A DNA stretch of 64,000 bases from Bryobacter sp. GTDB taxonomy: Bacteria; Acidobacteriota; Terriglobia; Bryobacterales; Bryobacteraceae. Below the pieces are notes generated by a model. It was not told where the DNA came from. It saw nothing but the letters and a program-made list of their open reading frames with translations, and did not search any database. This document shows, piece after piece, positions 45,801 through 53,788 of the stretch. How positions within the stretch are numbered: the first letter of the stretch is position 1; each line of letters begins with the position of its first letter. The translations under genes and the position numbers were made by a program. Location of the stretch: NCBI GenBank assembly GCA_022843625.1, contig JALHNH010000015.1:1-64000 (forward strand), in the 5' to 3' direction.

Positions 45801-45917
45801 CTGCGGAAAAATAGCTGTTGGAAGGTAGAATGCAGCGTAGATTCCAGCGGCGCAGAGCAAACCAACAATCAACGCAATTGCCCTAGACTGCGCCGAGACG
45901 AGTCGTGCCAGGTTCAT
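42855..45917 (-). CDS. RND efflux pump, inner-membrane permease
   Basis: A 1020-residue pump with the RND layout: TM1 (ALIVGLLCAAGIYAAFYLPT), the first porter half, TM4 with GLVIDDAIVVVENIHIHLLR supplying the proton-relay Asp pair, the central TM6 region, the second porter half, and TM10-12 (GMIMVVGIVAKNGILMLDAV). No in-frame breaks are seen, in contrast to the pump at 16308. It exports drugs, lipids or metals; substrate not predictable. The ATG overlaps the adaptor stop (ATGA), the last step of a three-gene transcript. Confidence 0.92.
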   Translation of the reverse strand: MNLARLVSAQSRAIALIVGLLCAAGIYAAFYLPTAIFPQTDFPRIVIVVDNGVVPAPQMLASVTRPIEEAMNGIPGIVSIRSTTARGAADINLFFDWKVDVVQTLQFVQARLSQLSASLPPTASIRRVDRLTFGVFPVAGYSLTSPTIDPATLRDLAAFTVRPRLARLAGVAAVNVAGGRIREFHIRIDPERLAARNITSQQVADSVRTANIIASPGLIEENHKLELTLVSGQALEPAQLNAIVVGVINGAPITVADIAHVEQGVAPQYTIVTANGKPAVLLNVVRQPDANVVTVVNEVTAELESIRTQLPRDVTIAPFYDQSLLVRSALTSVRDAILIGLLLSVLILYGFLRKWGPTLVAAAVIPITVLVTFLIMRVFGLGFDLMTLGGVAAAIGLVIDDAIVVVENIHIHLLRNTDRQSAIEQAVSEIAVPIIGSTITPIAVFIPLTLLTGVTGVFFRSLSLTLVAALLTSLALALSVTPILAGRFMKAAPGTHGVPDDENGPVLGFLVKRYEWLLSHALSRKAVVLAVAGGVLIGSYLLYARLGSEFLPTFDEGAFVLDYVAPPGSSLAETDRMLLHVEELIQSTSEVESYSRRTGLQLGLSITEPNTGDFLVKLKAKRSRTTEAVTSELRTRIEASEPALRVEFAGILIDLIGDLTSSPAPIEIRLFSEDSAALHESAHEVAQTISKIPGVVDVFDGVVVSGPALTFDVDPLQAAKLGVNATDVANTVTTAMTGQAASSILQQGRFVTVRVVMRDGARSSLDALRALQVRSATGNLFRLDQIASVRYDSGQTEIHRNSLRQSVSVTARLSGTDLGSAISAARVRLAQDVKLPAGMTIEYGGLYQEQQSSFRELLIALALAILLVFIVLLIEFRSFAHPVAIVTGAVLALAGVFGALWLTGITLNVVSMVGMIMVVGIVAKNGILMLDAVEDHLAAGDTLTEALLRSGRRRFRPVLMTSLAAILGMLPLALALGAGAELLQPLAVAVIGGLAVALLLSLVVTPTIYALVRGEATPEA

Positions 45918-47263
45918 TTTGGTGCGGCCCCGGTGCGGCCTTTTGCTGTCACTTGAACTTGAGTCCCATCCTGAAGCGAATAGCCTCCGTTGGTCACTAC
46001 CACCTCTTCGGCTTTCAGCCCGGCAACAATCTCGAACAAACCGCCCGATCGAACGCCAATAGTAACTTTCCGCTCATGCGCTACCGATTTTGAATCGACA
46101 ACCATAACAGTGCCAGCGTTGCTCGTGCTGGCGTCGAGAGTAACGGCAGGGACTGGTATCACGATCGCTTGGCCGACGCGTTGATCCGCGACACGTACCC
46201 GCGCGGACGCGCCTGACCGTAAGCGGCCGTCGGCGTTGGAGAGCCTCACCCAGGTCTCAACCGTACGGTTCGCAGGATCGACGGAGTTACTGATCAAGGA
46301 GACTTCACCGGAAAGCTGCTGACCCGGCTGATCGGCAGGAAATACCTGAACAGAGTCCCCGACATGCAATCGGGCTGCAACCGTGTCCGCAAAGGCGGTT
46401 TTTACGATGATTTCCGTCAAGTCTGCGAGAATGACGAGTCGTGCCCCGGCTGCAACGAAATCACCTTCAAACTGAAATTGGTCCGTCACAACTCCACGAA
46501 AGGGCGCTCGCACTTGTGCATACCCTAGTTGGATTTCAAGTTGCTTGAGTCGCTGTTCGGCTTGTTTGATCTGCTGTTCTAAGAGAGCGCGTTGATTGGG
46601 GTCAACGGCAGAGACCCGCAGTGCCAAGTTGGTTTCCGTGAGCCGGAGATCGTCTTGAGCGAGGGTCAACGCCAGTTCAGATGCATCCAGGTCCTTTTTC
46701 GAAATGCCCCCCTGAGCGAACAGTTCTCGCCGCCGGCTCGCCAGAGCCAACGCATTGGCGACGTTCGCGCGCGCATCCAGCCGCAATTTTTCCTGAGAGG
46801 CGGCATTCTGTGGAATCGTCGCGGTAAGTAGGGTTTGTAGGTTGATACGAGCCTGTTCCACAAGCGCGGCAGATTCGTCTCTCTGCGCCAACAGGTCGGA
46901 CGATTGGAACATCGCGATGACATCTCCTTGGCGGACAGGCTGGTTCTTCAATAGCGGCATTTTGGTGATCTGTCCTCCCAACTTTGCCCCAATCGTTGCC
47001 TGTGAACGCGGGGACATCGTGCCCAGCGCCTCCACATAGGATTCGATCGACTGAACGGTCGCTTTGGCAACATCCACTCTGACGACCGGCGGCACTGGTG
47101 AAGCCGGAGTGCTGTCACCCGGCCGGCCGAACAGAAAAAACGAAGCAACGACGATACCCAGCAACCCAACCGCGACCAAGATAGCTCTGCGACCGAATCT
47201 CGGCGTTCGCGGTTCTGGCTGCAAGTCGGGTTCCGTTGGCGTTGTGTTTCCTTGATCGGTCAT
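45914..47263 (-). CDS. RND efflux adaptor (HlyD/AcrA-like)
   Basis: A 449-residue protein anchored by one helix (AILVAVGLLGIVVASFFLFG). It has the lipoyl halves (ATIGAKLGGQITKMPLLKNQ and YAQVRAPFRGVVTDQFQFEG), a long coiled hairpin between them (LLEQQIKQAEQRLKQLEIQL), and the barrel and membrane-proximal domains. It links the pump to the outer-membrane factor. It overlaps its neighbours at both ends by four bases. Confidence 0.9.
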   Translation of the reverse strand: MTDQGNTTPTEPDLQPEPRTPRFGRRAILVAVGLLGIVVASFFLFGRPGDSTPASPVPPVVRVDVAKATVQSIESYVEALGTMSPRSQATIGAKLGGQITKMPLLKNQPVRQGDVIAMFQSSDLLAQRDESAALVEQARINLQTLLTATIPQNAASQEKLRLDARANVANALALASRRRELFAQGGISKKDLDASELALTLAQDDLRLTETNLALRVSAVDPNQRALLEQQIKQAEQRLKQLEIQLGYAQVRAPFRGVVTDQFQFEGDFVAAGARLVILADLTEIIVKTAFADTVAARLHVGDSVQVFPADQPGQQLSGEVSLISNSVDPANRTVETWVRLSNADGRLRSGASARVRVADQRVGQAIVIPVPAVTLDASTSNAGTVMVVDSKSVAHERKVTIGVRSGGLFEIVAGLKAEEVVVTNGGYSLQDGTQVQVTAKGRTGAAPK

Positions 47264-48609
47264 TTCGTAACCCCCGCCGCGAACTCGAGTCGTGCCAGTC
47301 CGATGCGGTACTCGTAGATGGCTTGATACAAACTTTGCTGTTGCGCCGTGAGAAGATTCTGAGCGTCGGTCACTTCCAGAATGAGGGATTCTCCCGCGCG
47401 GTATCGCGCCACAGAGGTAGCCACATTATGCTGTGCATCAGCGATAGCCCCACTCGCAATCTGCGCTCGTTGCCGCGCCGCTGCGGCCAGTGCCCGAGCG
47501 GATTCCAGCTGCTGCGTCACGCTGCGCTCAAAAAGCTGACGCTGTACGTCGAACGTCTGCGCGCGGTACTGAGCTTGGCGCTCTTTGCTTCGGCTTATGC
47601 CCCAATCGAACACCGGAATTGAGAGAGTTAGAAAAGCCGCTCCACCCGCATGCTGGTTCACAATCGATGGCTGCAAGGAGTTTGTGTCCATACCGGCGTT
47701 CAAGGTGTAGAAGAAGGTTGGCCGGCGTTCTGCACGTGCGATTTTGCCATCCTCGTTCGCCGCGCGACGTTGCGCTTCGATTTGAGTGAACTCTGGGCGT
47801 TCGGCAGGCAAGCCGGGCAAGATTGTTTCTATTTCGCCAGCCGACGGTACGAGGGTTTCTAGGCTCTCTACTGTCAGTGTCGCAGGGGCTTCCAAGCCAG
47901 TCAGAAATCGTAGATTCTCTGTAGCGATCGTCATGGCCGCCTGCGCCTGTGCTTTTTCGTCCATCCGCGTGGCCAACTGCAGCCGTGCCCGGCTCAGGTC
48001 TATCGCGGGAACCTCGCCACCTTGTGACATTAGGCCCGTCACACGCGCAAATTCCTGCGCAGTTGCCACATTGCGGTCCGCGAAGCCTAGGCGCGCGGCT
48101 GTCAGCGCAACCCCGTAGTAGGCCTCTTGTGTCGCAATGATCAAATTTCGCCGAGCCACTTCAGTTCCGGCGCGCGCCGCAGCCAGGAGTTCCCGATTCC
48201 TTCTCAGCGTGGCTGAGAGACGCCCGCTCAGGTTCAGTTCTCCCGTGAGCGCGACGCCGCTTTGATATTCTCGGATTGCGTTCAGACTAATGTAGCTTTG
48301 CGCACCGGGAACGGCGAGTGATCCACGTTCAGGGTTGTTATATGTAAACGCTGTTGGCAGGCTGACGCGCGGCAAGAAGGCTGCATGCGCCTGCTGCACA
48401 TCCTCAACGGCAACATTCTGACCGATTGCTGCCGCTTGATAAGCAGATGCGTGTCCCAAGGCGAGGCGAATTGCGTCGTTGATACTCAACGCCTGCGTCG
48501 CGCCCGCCGGAATAGCCGGGGTTTGGGCGAAGCACGTTGAACAGAGGAGCAGCGGCATAAGCACAATGCCGCGACTTATCGCTACAGTGTTATTGATTTT
48601 CATTTTCAC
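47260..48609 (-). CDS. TolC-like outer-membrane efflux protein
   Basis: A 449-residue outer-membrane factor with a signal peptide (GIVLMPLLLCSTCFAQTPAI) and two OEP repeats. Both show the long-helix pattern (LSINDAIRLALGHASAYQAA; RSVTQQLESARALAAAARQR) and the closing SLILEVTDAQNLLTAQQQSL. It completes the tripartite exporter. It is first in the three-gene transcript, 138 bases after the histidine-kinase gene. Confidence 0.9.
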   Translation of the reverse strand: MKMKINNTVAISRGIVLMPLLLCSTCFAQTPAIPAGATQALSINDAIRLALGHASAYQAAAIGQNVAVEDVQQAHAAFLPRVSLPTAFTYNNPERGSLAVPGAQSYISLNAIREYQSGVALTGELNLSGRLSATLRRNRELLAAARAGTEVARRNLIIATQEAYYGVALTAARLGFADRNVATAQEFARVTGLMSQGGEVPAIDLSRARLQLATRMDEKAQAQAAMTIATENLRFLTGLEAPATLTVESLETLVPSAGEIETILPGLPAERPEFTQIEAQRRAANEDGKIARAERRPTFFYTLNAGMDTNSLQPSIVNQHAGGAAFLTLSIPVFDWGISRSKERQAQYRAQTFDVQRQLFERSVTQQLESARALAAAARQRAQIASGAIADAQHNVATSVARYRAGESLILEVTDAQNLLTAQQQSLYQAIYEYRIGLARLEFAAGVTK

Positions 48610-48747
48610 GAGAGTTCTCGACGCTTTGGCACGACCCTGTGGGGTTCCATTTTCAATTCCATTAGAACGTGGAATTGTGAAGTTCTCCTGAAACGTGGTG
48701 CCCTGTCAGCACTTCAGCTAGCCTTTACCCCTGCAACGCTGCTTGAC

Positions 48748-50085
48748 CTAGGTTGCAGCTAACGGTAAAGGAAGGGACACTACAAACCTTGAACCTTTCC
48801 CCAGCTCAGATTCGACATCAATCGTTCCCTGGTGAAGCGTGATGGTCTCTTTTGCTATCGCGAGGCCCAACCCGAATCCTCCGCCGGCGATGTTCCTGGA
48901 TTTGTCGCCTCGATAAAAGCGGTCGAAGATGTGAGGGAGGTCTTCAGCGTCGATTCCCCGGCCCGGGTCGCGCACGATCAACGTTCCACTGCGACCGTCT
49001 CCTTTAACCAGCACTTCAATCGTGCCTTCATCGGTATTCTTGATGGCATTGTCGATCAGCGCAAGAGCGACGCGCGCTAAGGCGTCTTTGTTCCCTTTCA
49101 CCCAGACCGGGCCAGTTGGCGCCAACAGCCGCAGGTCGATTTTCTTGGCTTGCGCTAGCGGCCTCAGTGTTGCACATGCTTCCGAAGCAACAGGTGCCAG
49201 ATCCAAAACTGTAAAACACATACCGGGCTCTCCACTGTCGGCCCGTGCCAGAACGAGGAGATCCTCGACCAAAGAACTAGCTCGGTCTGTTTGGCGAATG
49301 ATGCTCTCTAGCGTGAGTTGGTAATCTTCGGGATCGCGCGTCCGGCGCAGAGCAATCTCCGCTGCGGCCCGGATGGTTGCCAGAGGTGTTCTTAGATCGT
49401 GGGAAGCATCGGAGGTAAATCGCCGAATGCGCCCTACCGAGGCTTCTAGACGTCCTAACATCTCGTTCCACATTTGCGCCAGCAGACTGAGTTCATCGCG
49501 AGAAGCGGGGACTGGCAGTCGTGACGACAGATCGCCCGATCCGATAGCCTTGGCGGCAAACGCCATTTCCGTCACCGGCTTCAACGCCCGCTTGCCGAGC
49601 CAGAGTCCGCCCAACGATGCAGCCAGCACGGCAAAGGGGATTGAGAACAGGAGGATTCTGCTTAGCCGCAAAAGAATCTGATCCACGGGCTCCAAGGACA
49701 TGGCCATCTTGATCTGGTAGCTCCGGCCCCCGGCTTGAACTGTTTCGATCTGTTCGACTGAACGGTTTCTCGGGGTGGATTTGGTTCGAAAAAGCGAGGG
49801 TCCGCCTAAATCGCGCACCTCAACCGAGAAATCTGAGGGTAGGGCTGACCCGAACTCGATGAGCTCTTCTCGCAATGATCCTTCGGAGGCGTTTCTGTCG
49901 CTGGACTGTTCCGATAGAACCGCTCGAAGACTTGTCGCCCTAACTTCGAGTTCCTCCTGCTTGGATGAGACAAGACTTTCGCGCAGGCTGAACCAAAGCA
50001 TGGCTCCAAAGGCAACCAGACAAATCGCAAGCACCGTGGAGTACAAAAGCGTCAATCGCGTTCGAATGGCAAGATTACCCGTCAC
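48748..50085 (-). CDS. Sensor histidine kinase (OmpR partner type)
   Basis: A 445-residue kinase with TM1 (LTLLYSTVLAICLVAFGAML), a periplasmic sensor of about 125 residues and TM2 (ILLFSIPFAVLAASLGGLWL). HAMP, the phospho-histidine in FTSDASHDLRTPLATIRAAA and an ATPase domain (NAIKNTDEGTIEVLV, RDPGRGIDAEDLPHIFDRFY, GGGFGLGLAIAKETI) follow. Its start overlaps the regulator stop (ATGA). It probably senses the substrate of the adjacent efflux system. Confidence 0.92.
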   Translation of the reverse strand: MTGNLAIRTRLTLLYSTVLAICLVAFGAMLWFSLRESLVSSKQEELEVRATSLRAVLSEQSSDRNASEGSLREELIEFGSALPSDFSVEVRDLGGPSLFRTKSTPRNRSVEQIETVQAGGRSYQIKMAMSLEPVDQILLRLSRILLFSIPFAVLAASLGGLWLGKRALKPVTEMAFAAKAIGSGDLSSRLPVPASRDELSLLAQMWNEMLGRLEASVGRIRRFTSDASHDLRTPLATIRAAAEIALRRTRDPEDYQLTLESIIRQTDRASSLVEDLLVLARADSGEPGMCFTVLDLAPVASEACATLRPLAQAKKIDLRLLAPTGPVWVKGNKDALARVALALIDNAIKNTDEGTIEVLVKGDGRSGTLIVRDPGRGIDAEDLPHIFDRFYRGDKSRNIAGGGFGLGLAIAKETITLHQGTIDVESELGKGSRFVVSLPLPLAAT

Positions 50086-50759
50086 TCGGAGTCCTCCCTG
50101 AGCACATACCCAACTCCCCGAACGGTTTGAATCAGCCTCGGTTCGTTGTCGCCGTCGATCTTATTCCTCAACAATCGAACAAAAGCATCAATCGTATTGC
50201 TCTCGACGTCGCGATCAAACCCCCACACGCTGTCTAAAATCCGTTCACGCGTCATCACCTGGCCAGGACGGCGCATCAGAAGCTCCAGCAAGATAAATTC
50301 CGTCCGCGTCAGGCTTACTCGGCGGCTACCTCGCGTAACTTCGCGAGTGGCGGGATCGAGTTGGAGCGAGCCCACCCGCAAGATTGGAGCCTGTGTCTCC
50401 TTTCCGCGGCGCGATAGCGCGCGGAGACGTGCGAGGAGTACTTCAAAGGAAAAGGGCTTCGTGAGGTAGTCATCGGCCCCAGTGTCGAGTCCGCGAACCA
50501 TCTCCGGAATGGCGTCCTTCGCCGTCAACATCAGAATCGGCGTCGTGATTCTTGCCGCACGCAAGCGCGTCGCGATTGCAAATCCGTCGAGGCCCGGCAA
50601 CATGACATCCAAGACAATCGCGTCGAATTGATATTGCAGGGCGGTAGCGAGCGCCTCCTTGCCTTCGGCTGAAACGACTACGGCGTGGCCTTCCTCCTGC
50701 AAACCCAATTGCAGGAGTCTTCCCATCTCCGGTTCATCCTCGACCACTAGAATCCGCAT
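50082..50759 (-). CDS. OmpR/PhoB-family response regulator
   Basis: A 225-residue regulator. The receiver has the acidic pair in VVEDEPEM, phosphoacceptor D51 in IVLDVMLPGLDG and the lysine in YLTKPFSFEVLLARL. The C-terminal winged helix has SLTRTEFILLELLMRRPGQV and TIDAFVRLLRNKIDGDNEPR. It leads the transcript regulator-kinase-TolC-adaptor-pump. The gap before it (50760-50930) would hold the promoter. Confidence 0.93.
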   Translation of the reverse strand: MRILVVEDEPEMGRLLQLGLQEEGHAVVVSAEGKEALATALQYQFDAIVLDVMLPGLDGFAIATRLRAARITTPILMLTAKDAIPEMVRGLDTGADDYLTKPFSFEVLLARLRALSRRGKETQAPILRVGSLQLDPATREVTRGSRRVSLTRTEFILLELLMRRPGQVMTRERILDSVWGFDRDVESNTIDAFVRLLRNKIDGDNEPRLIQTVRGVGYVLREDSE

Positions 50760-50955
50760 GCTCTAAGTCTCCCATCGTGGCTTCAATTTCTGAAAATAAG
50801 CTGAAACGATGGGCGCGATCTCTACTCGGGCGGGTTGATGGTGCTTTCGAAGGATGATCGACTAGTGGTTTCATCCGGTTTCAACAGAAGGCAGTTGAAC
50901 TGCCTAGTAAACAGAATCGCGACGGGATTGTGCCGTCACCGCCTATCAGGTTTCC

Positions 50956-50998
50956 TGTAGGGATTTTTGTAGGGATACTCCATCACAATCCCTACAAA
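50956..50998 (+). repeat. Three copies of TGTAGGGAT (two direct, one inverted)
   Basis: TGTAGGGAT occurs at 50956-50964 and 50968-50976 (12-base spacing) and inverted at 50988-50996. The second and third form an 11-base perfect hairpin stem (TTTGTAGGGAT, loop of 11). Short direct and inverted repeats of this kind 100-150 bases from a tRNA end resemble arm-type sites of tyrosine integrases. A hairpin terminator is less likely without a following T-run. Confidence 0.5.
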
Positions 50999-51099
50999 TC
51001 CTGCAATCGAATCCTGCCCAACTGTTACTGGGATGTCTCGCAAGTGCATGAAAAAGCGGAAGAAAGCGAAATCCTGAGCAACCCTGAACTCTCAGCCCC

Positions 51100-51149
51100 T
51101 TCTGCTGTTAACCGAAGGGTTGTAGGTTCGAATCCTACCCGGGGAGCCA
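51100..51149 (+). tRNA. 3' half of a tRNA-Asn (GTT), possible attachment site
   Basis: The anticodon loop CTGTTAA is flanked by TTCTG and CCGAA (four of five pairs). A five-base variable loop, a perfect T-arm (GTAGG, TTCGAAT, CCTAC), the 3' acceptor strand CCGGGGA, G and CCA follow. The matching 5' acceptor strand (TCCCCGG) and D-arm are absent upstream. This is what an integrated element leaves when it copies the 3' end of a tRNA gene. Confidence 0.65.
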
Positions 51150-51445
51150 TTTCTTTTTAGAGCGAACTCCCCACCGCTTGATTCCGTTGACCGTCTCCTT
51201 GTCCGAATTCCCCCCCTTACCCCGAACATTTGCCAGTACCTTCGTTTTGGCGGACTTCTCCCGTTCGAAATTTACTCATCTGGGCCTCGCTCTCAATTCT
51301 GATCGTTGAGCCCCTCAACCTCTCGAACTCTCGGGTTTCTCTGTTGACACTCCGGTTGTGAGAGGGGGACCGCCCGAAGGATTTTCGAGCGGAGAATTAA
51401 GCACCGCAATTTAGCTTGTCGCCAAGGCAGAGTTGCGATCGTGTA

Positions 51446-52486
51446 CTAATCCAAACGCCGTACGCGGATGTTCCGCAACGAGGCTCCCCCGCCGTGGTGC
51501 TGGAAAACGATAGGGCTATCAGGCGCGGCAGATTCACACTCCAGTTCCACCGCTTTCTGACCGTTAAGCCAATGCTCGACATGACTGCCCTTGACGATAA
51601 GCACGCCCTGGTTCCACTCGCCCACAGGTCGCGGACTTACTCCGGAGGCGAGCTGATTGTAGAGACTCGCAGCACGCTCCGCAGGGTGTTGCTTGGCGCC
51701 AGGGTCTCCGTCGTTGTCGACGATTTGATACTCGTAGCCGGTTGCACTGGCCCCTCTTTCGGGATCACTGAAGAGATAAAACAGCCGGTATTTGACTCCA
51801 GCATTTGCGGCGGGCGTTACCTTCCAGTCGAAGCGCAGTTCGAAGTTCCGGTAGGAGTTCTTCGTTCGTATATCGCGCCCTCTTCCTTTCCCTCGCAGAG
51901 CATGAATTGTGCCGCCGTCCATTTCCCACACCGAGCTAACCGGATTGCCCCCCAAGTCAACCACCTGACTCGCGTCGATGGTGGCCCAGCCTTCGGCATC
52001 CGACTCTTCGCGGGCACTCGAAACGGGGACCGCGTAGTTCGGTGCTTCAAACGCCATAGGGGCAATGCGTACGGCCGCGATCTTCCAAACGCTGTTTTGT
52101 CGCACGAACACGATGTAGACCCGGCCGGCCCGCTCCGGCGTGAAGTGGGCGGTCCGGAAAAAGCCATCGGCAATTGCCGTATCCGGGTTGAGCAAAGTGA
52201 GGGTCCTTGCCAGCACGGCAAACTCGACCGGATTTACTGACTGACCGCATCCCCTGCCGGCCAGTTTTGTAGCTAGCGCCGGGGGCAGGCTTTGCTGCTG
52301 GGTCCAGTAACCCTCGATTGTTTCCAGGCGAGCCGCCGCAGGGTTGCAGGTGTTCACTGCCCGAAAGTAACGTGTGAGTGCGGCCTGCATCGCGGTCTGG
52401 TCCTGCAGGTTTGGCTCCGCGGCGAATGCAAGCGCTGTGCTCAGCGCAACACCAATGATCCATCCTGTAGGCATTGGAGAGAGCAT
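51446..52486 (-). CDS. Secreted DUF1080 (3-keto-disaccharide hydrolase) protein
   Basis: About 346 residues. A signal peptide (GWIIGVALSTALAFAAEPN) is followed by an NTF2-like domain (about 30-140; AALTRYFRAVNTCNPAAARL) and a DUF1080 jelly roll with WEMDGGTIHALRGKGRGRDI, NFELRFDWKVTPAANAGVKY, GYEYQIVDNDG and HVEHWLNGQK. DUF1080 domains are common in Acidobacteria and Planctomycetes and cleave or bind keto-sugars or glycans. The start is one of several Met codons (52516, 52486, 52474). Joining an NTF2-like domain to DUF1080 is unusual. Confidence 0.78.
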   Translation of the reverse strand: MLSPMPTGWIIGVALSTALAFAAEPNLQDQTAMQAALTRYFRAVNTCNPAAARLETIEGYWTQQQSLPPALATKLAGRGCGQSVNPVEFAVLARTLTLLNPDTAIADGFFRTAHFTPERAGRVYIVFVRQNSVWKIAAVRIAPMAFEAPNYAVPVSSAREESDAEGWATIDASQVVDLGGNPVSSVWEMDGGTIHALRGKGRGRDIRTKNSYRNFELRFDWKVTPAANAGVKYRLFYLFSDPERGASATGYEYQIVDNDGDPGAKQHPAERAASLYNQLASGVSPRPVGEWNQGVLIVKGSHVEHWLNGQKAVELECESAAPDSPIVFQHHGGGASLRNIRVRRLD

Positions 52487-52629
52487 AACATCGATTGCAA
52501 CAGTGCTGGTTGACACTTTGTTTGAGAATGGCTGTATTGAGAAAACAGTCCCCGGTTGCCCACAAACGCGACTTCATGCCAGCGCTTTTGGCCTATTAAA
52601 GTCCTCCGCTGGGATGACACTCGCAACAC

Positions 52630-53613
52630 TCATCGTCGTGTCGAGCGAGGTTCGACGAACAGGTGATCAGGGCTGCGCAAGATAACTGATTTTCTGTCCT
52701 GGATCACTGTTACCTGACCGTCAGGCACAACGAACTCTGCTCCGTTTGATCTCAGCGCAGCCAAGCTGCGATCGTATCCGTTTTCTGCGACCAGGAACTC
52801 AACGATAGCCGCCCCGGTTTTTTGGAGCGACCGAATCGTGCCTTCCAGCGTCTTTCGCTTTTCCCGGAATTCAAGAAACTCAATCTGATAGTTTCCGCGC
52901 GGAAACGTGCACTTGCCGCTACGATATTCGGCTCCAACGACACTTCTGACCGCAAGTCGATTGCGGTTTGTCGCCGTCCAGCCCCCTACTTGAGCGTCGC
53001 AACCAAAAGCCTCCTGGTATAAACGCACAGCCGCATCGATGCTTCGAACAGTAACTCACAGACCGCTAAAAGTGATGTTCCTCGGTTCCTCGCCGACAGC
53101 GGCCTGGGCCGGCTTCAGCTCCACAAATAATCCATCCGGGTCTCGAACCAAAGCCAACCGAGTTTCCCCTGTGCGTTCAGGAAGCAGATTCCTGACATTC
53201 GCTGCTTTCAAACGGCTGAGCATCGCAGAGAAATCACTTACTTCGAACAGAAGACGAATCGCCCCGCGGTCTCCGAGTCCGGGCATAGCTTCGCTGGCGC
53301 CACCACGTGCCTCAATCAGGATTAGTTCGGAATCCGCGGTGCGAAGCTTTAGAACGCCTGCTTCCATCACAATTCCCGGGGCGCCATAGAGTTCTGCAAC
53401 CCCCTCACCCATGCGATATCGTGGACGCTCCACCTCCAGGCCGATGAGGTTCCGGTAGAACTCAATGGACCTTTCCAACTGCGCCACCGTTAGAGTAAGT
53501 CGACGGATTTTGGGCTTTGTAGTAACGGTAGGCTGGGCTGGACGATCGTCGGCAATCCAAAGTCGACCTGGATTCGCCCAGTCTTCGGGATTGATCGTCT
53601 TTGGCGGGCCAAA
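52630..53613 (-). pseudogene. Two-domain VOC (glyoxalase-like) gene broken by an in-frame TGA
   Basis: One continuous frame holds two VOC domains. The first starts RRLTLTVAQLERSIEFYRNL and ends PDGLFVELKPAQAAVG. After TFSGL comes TGA (53056-53058), and the second starts at once with VTVRSIDAAVRLYQEAFGCD and ends RSPDHLFVEP. Upstream, a linker (INPEDWANPGRLWIADDRPA) continues to TAG at 53614. Apart from the stops the frame is clean, so the break is young. VOC proteins use metal centres for glyoxalase or dioxygenase-type reactions; the substrate here is unknown. The first domain alone (53056-53487) might still be made. Confidence 0.7.
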
Positions 53614-53788
53614 CTATGTCGGATTCGTTCGCATCGTCCTGTCTGGAAAAAAACTTATCCTGATTCGAGCTAGGACAATTTCAGACCGCAAGAGTTCCAA
53701 ATACTCCCAGTATTGGGGAGCCATTTTTCTCTTACCTTCAGGATTTCTTCCTCCCTTTCCATCTGATCTGTGAAATATCTATGTGTGT

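Larger units (their letters stand above)
50760..51445. other. Gene-free stretch with a recombination-type scar
   Basis: It holds the regulator's promoter region, the three-copy 9-base repeat at 50956-50996 and the tRNA-Asn 3' half at 51100-51149. No protein gene is supported here. A 76-codon frame across the tRNA part is just the usual chance frame over a tRNA T-arm. From 51150 to 51445 I see nothing else. Confidence 0.5.

Noticed and set aside
50966-50998. Hairpin read as a rho-independent terminator
   Set aside because: There is no T-run after the stem, and the same 9-base word occurs a third time in direct repeat, which a terminator does not explain.
50930-51160. A 76-codon frame ending RRVVGSNPTRGAISF
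   Set aside because: That ending is the usual chance translation of a tRNA T-arm and acceptor end, so it is not a protein gene.
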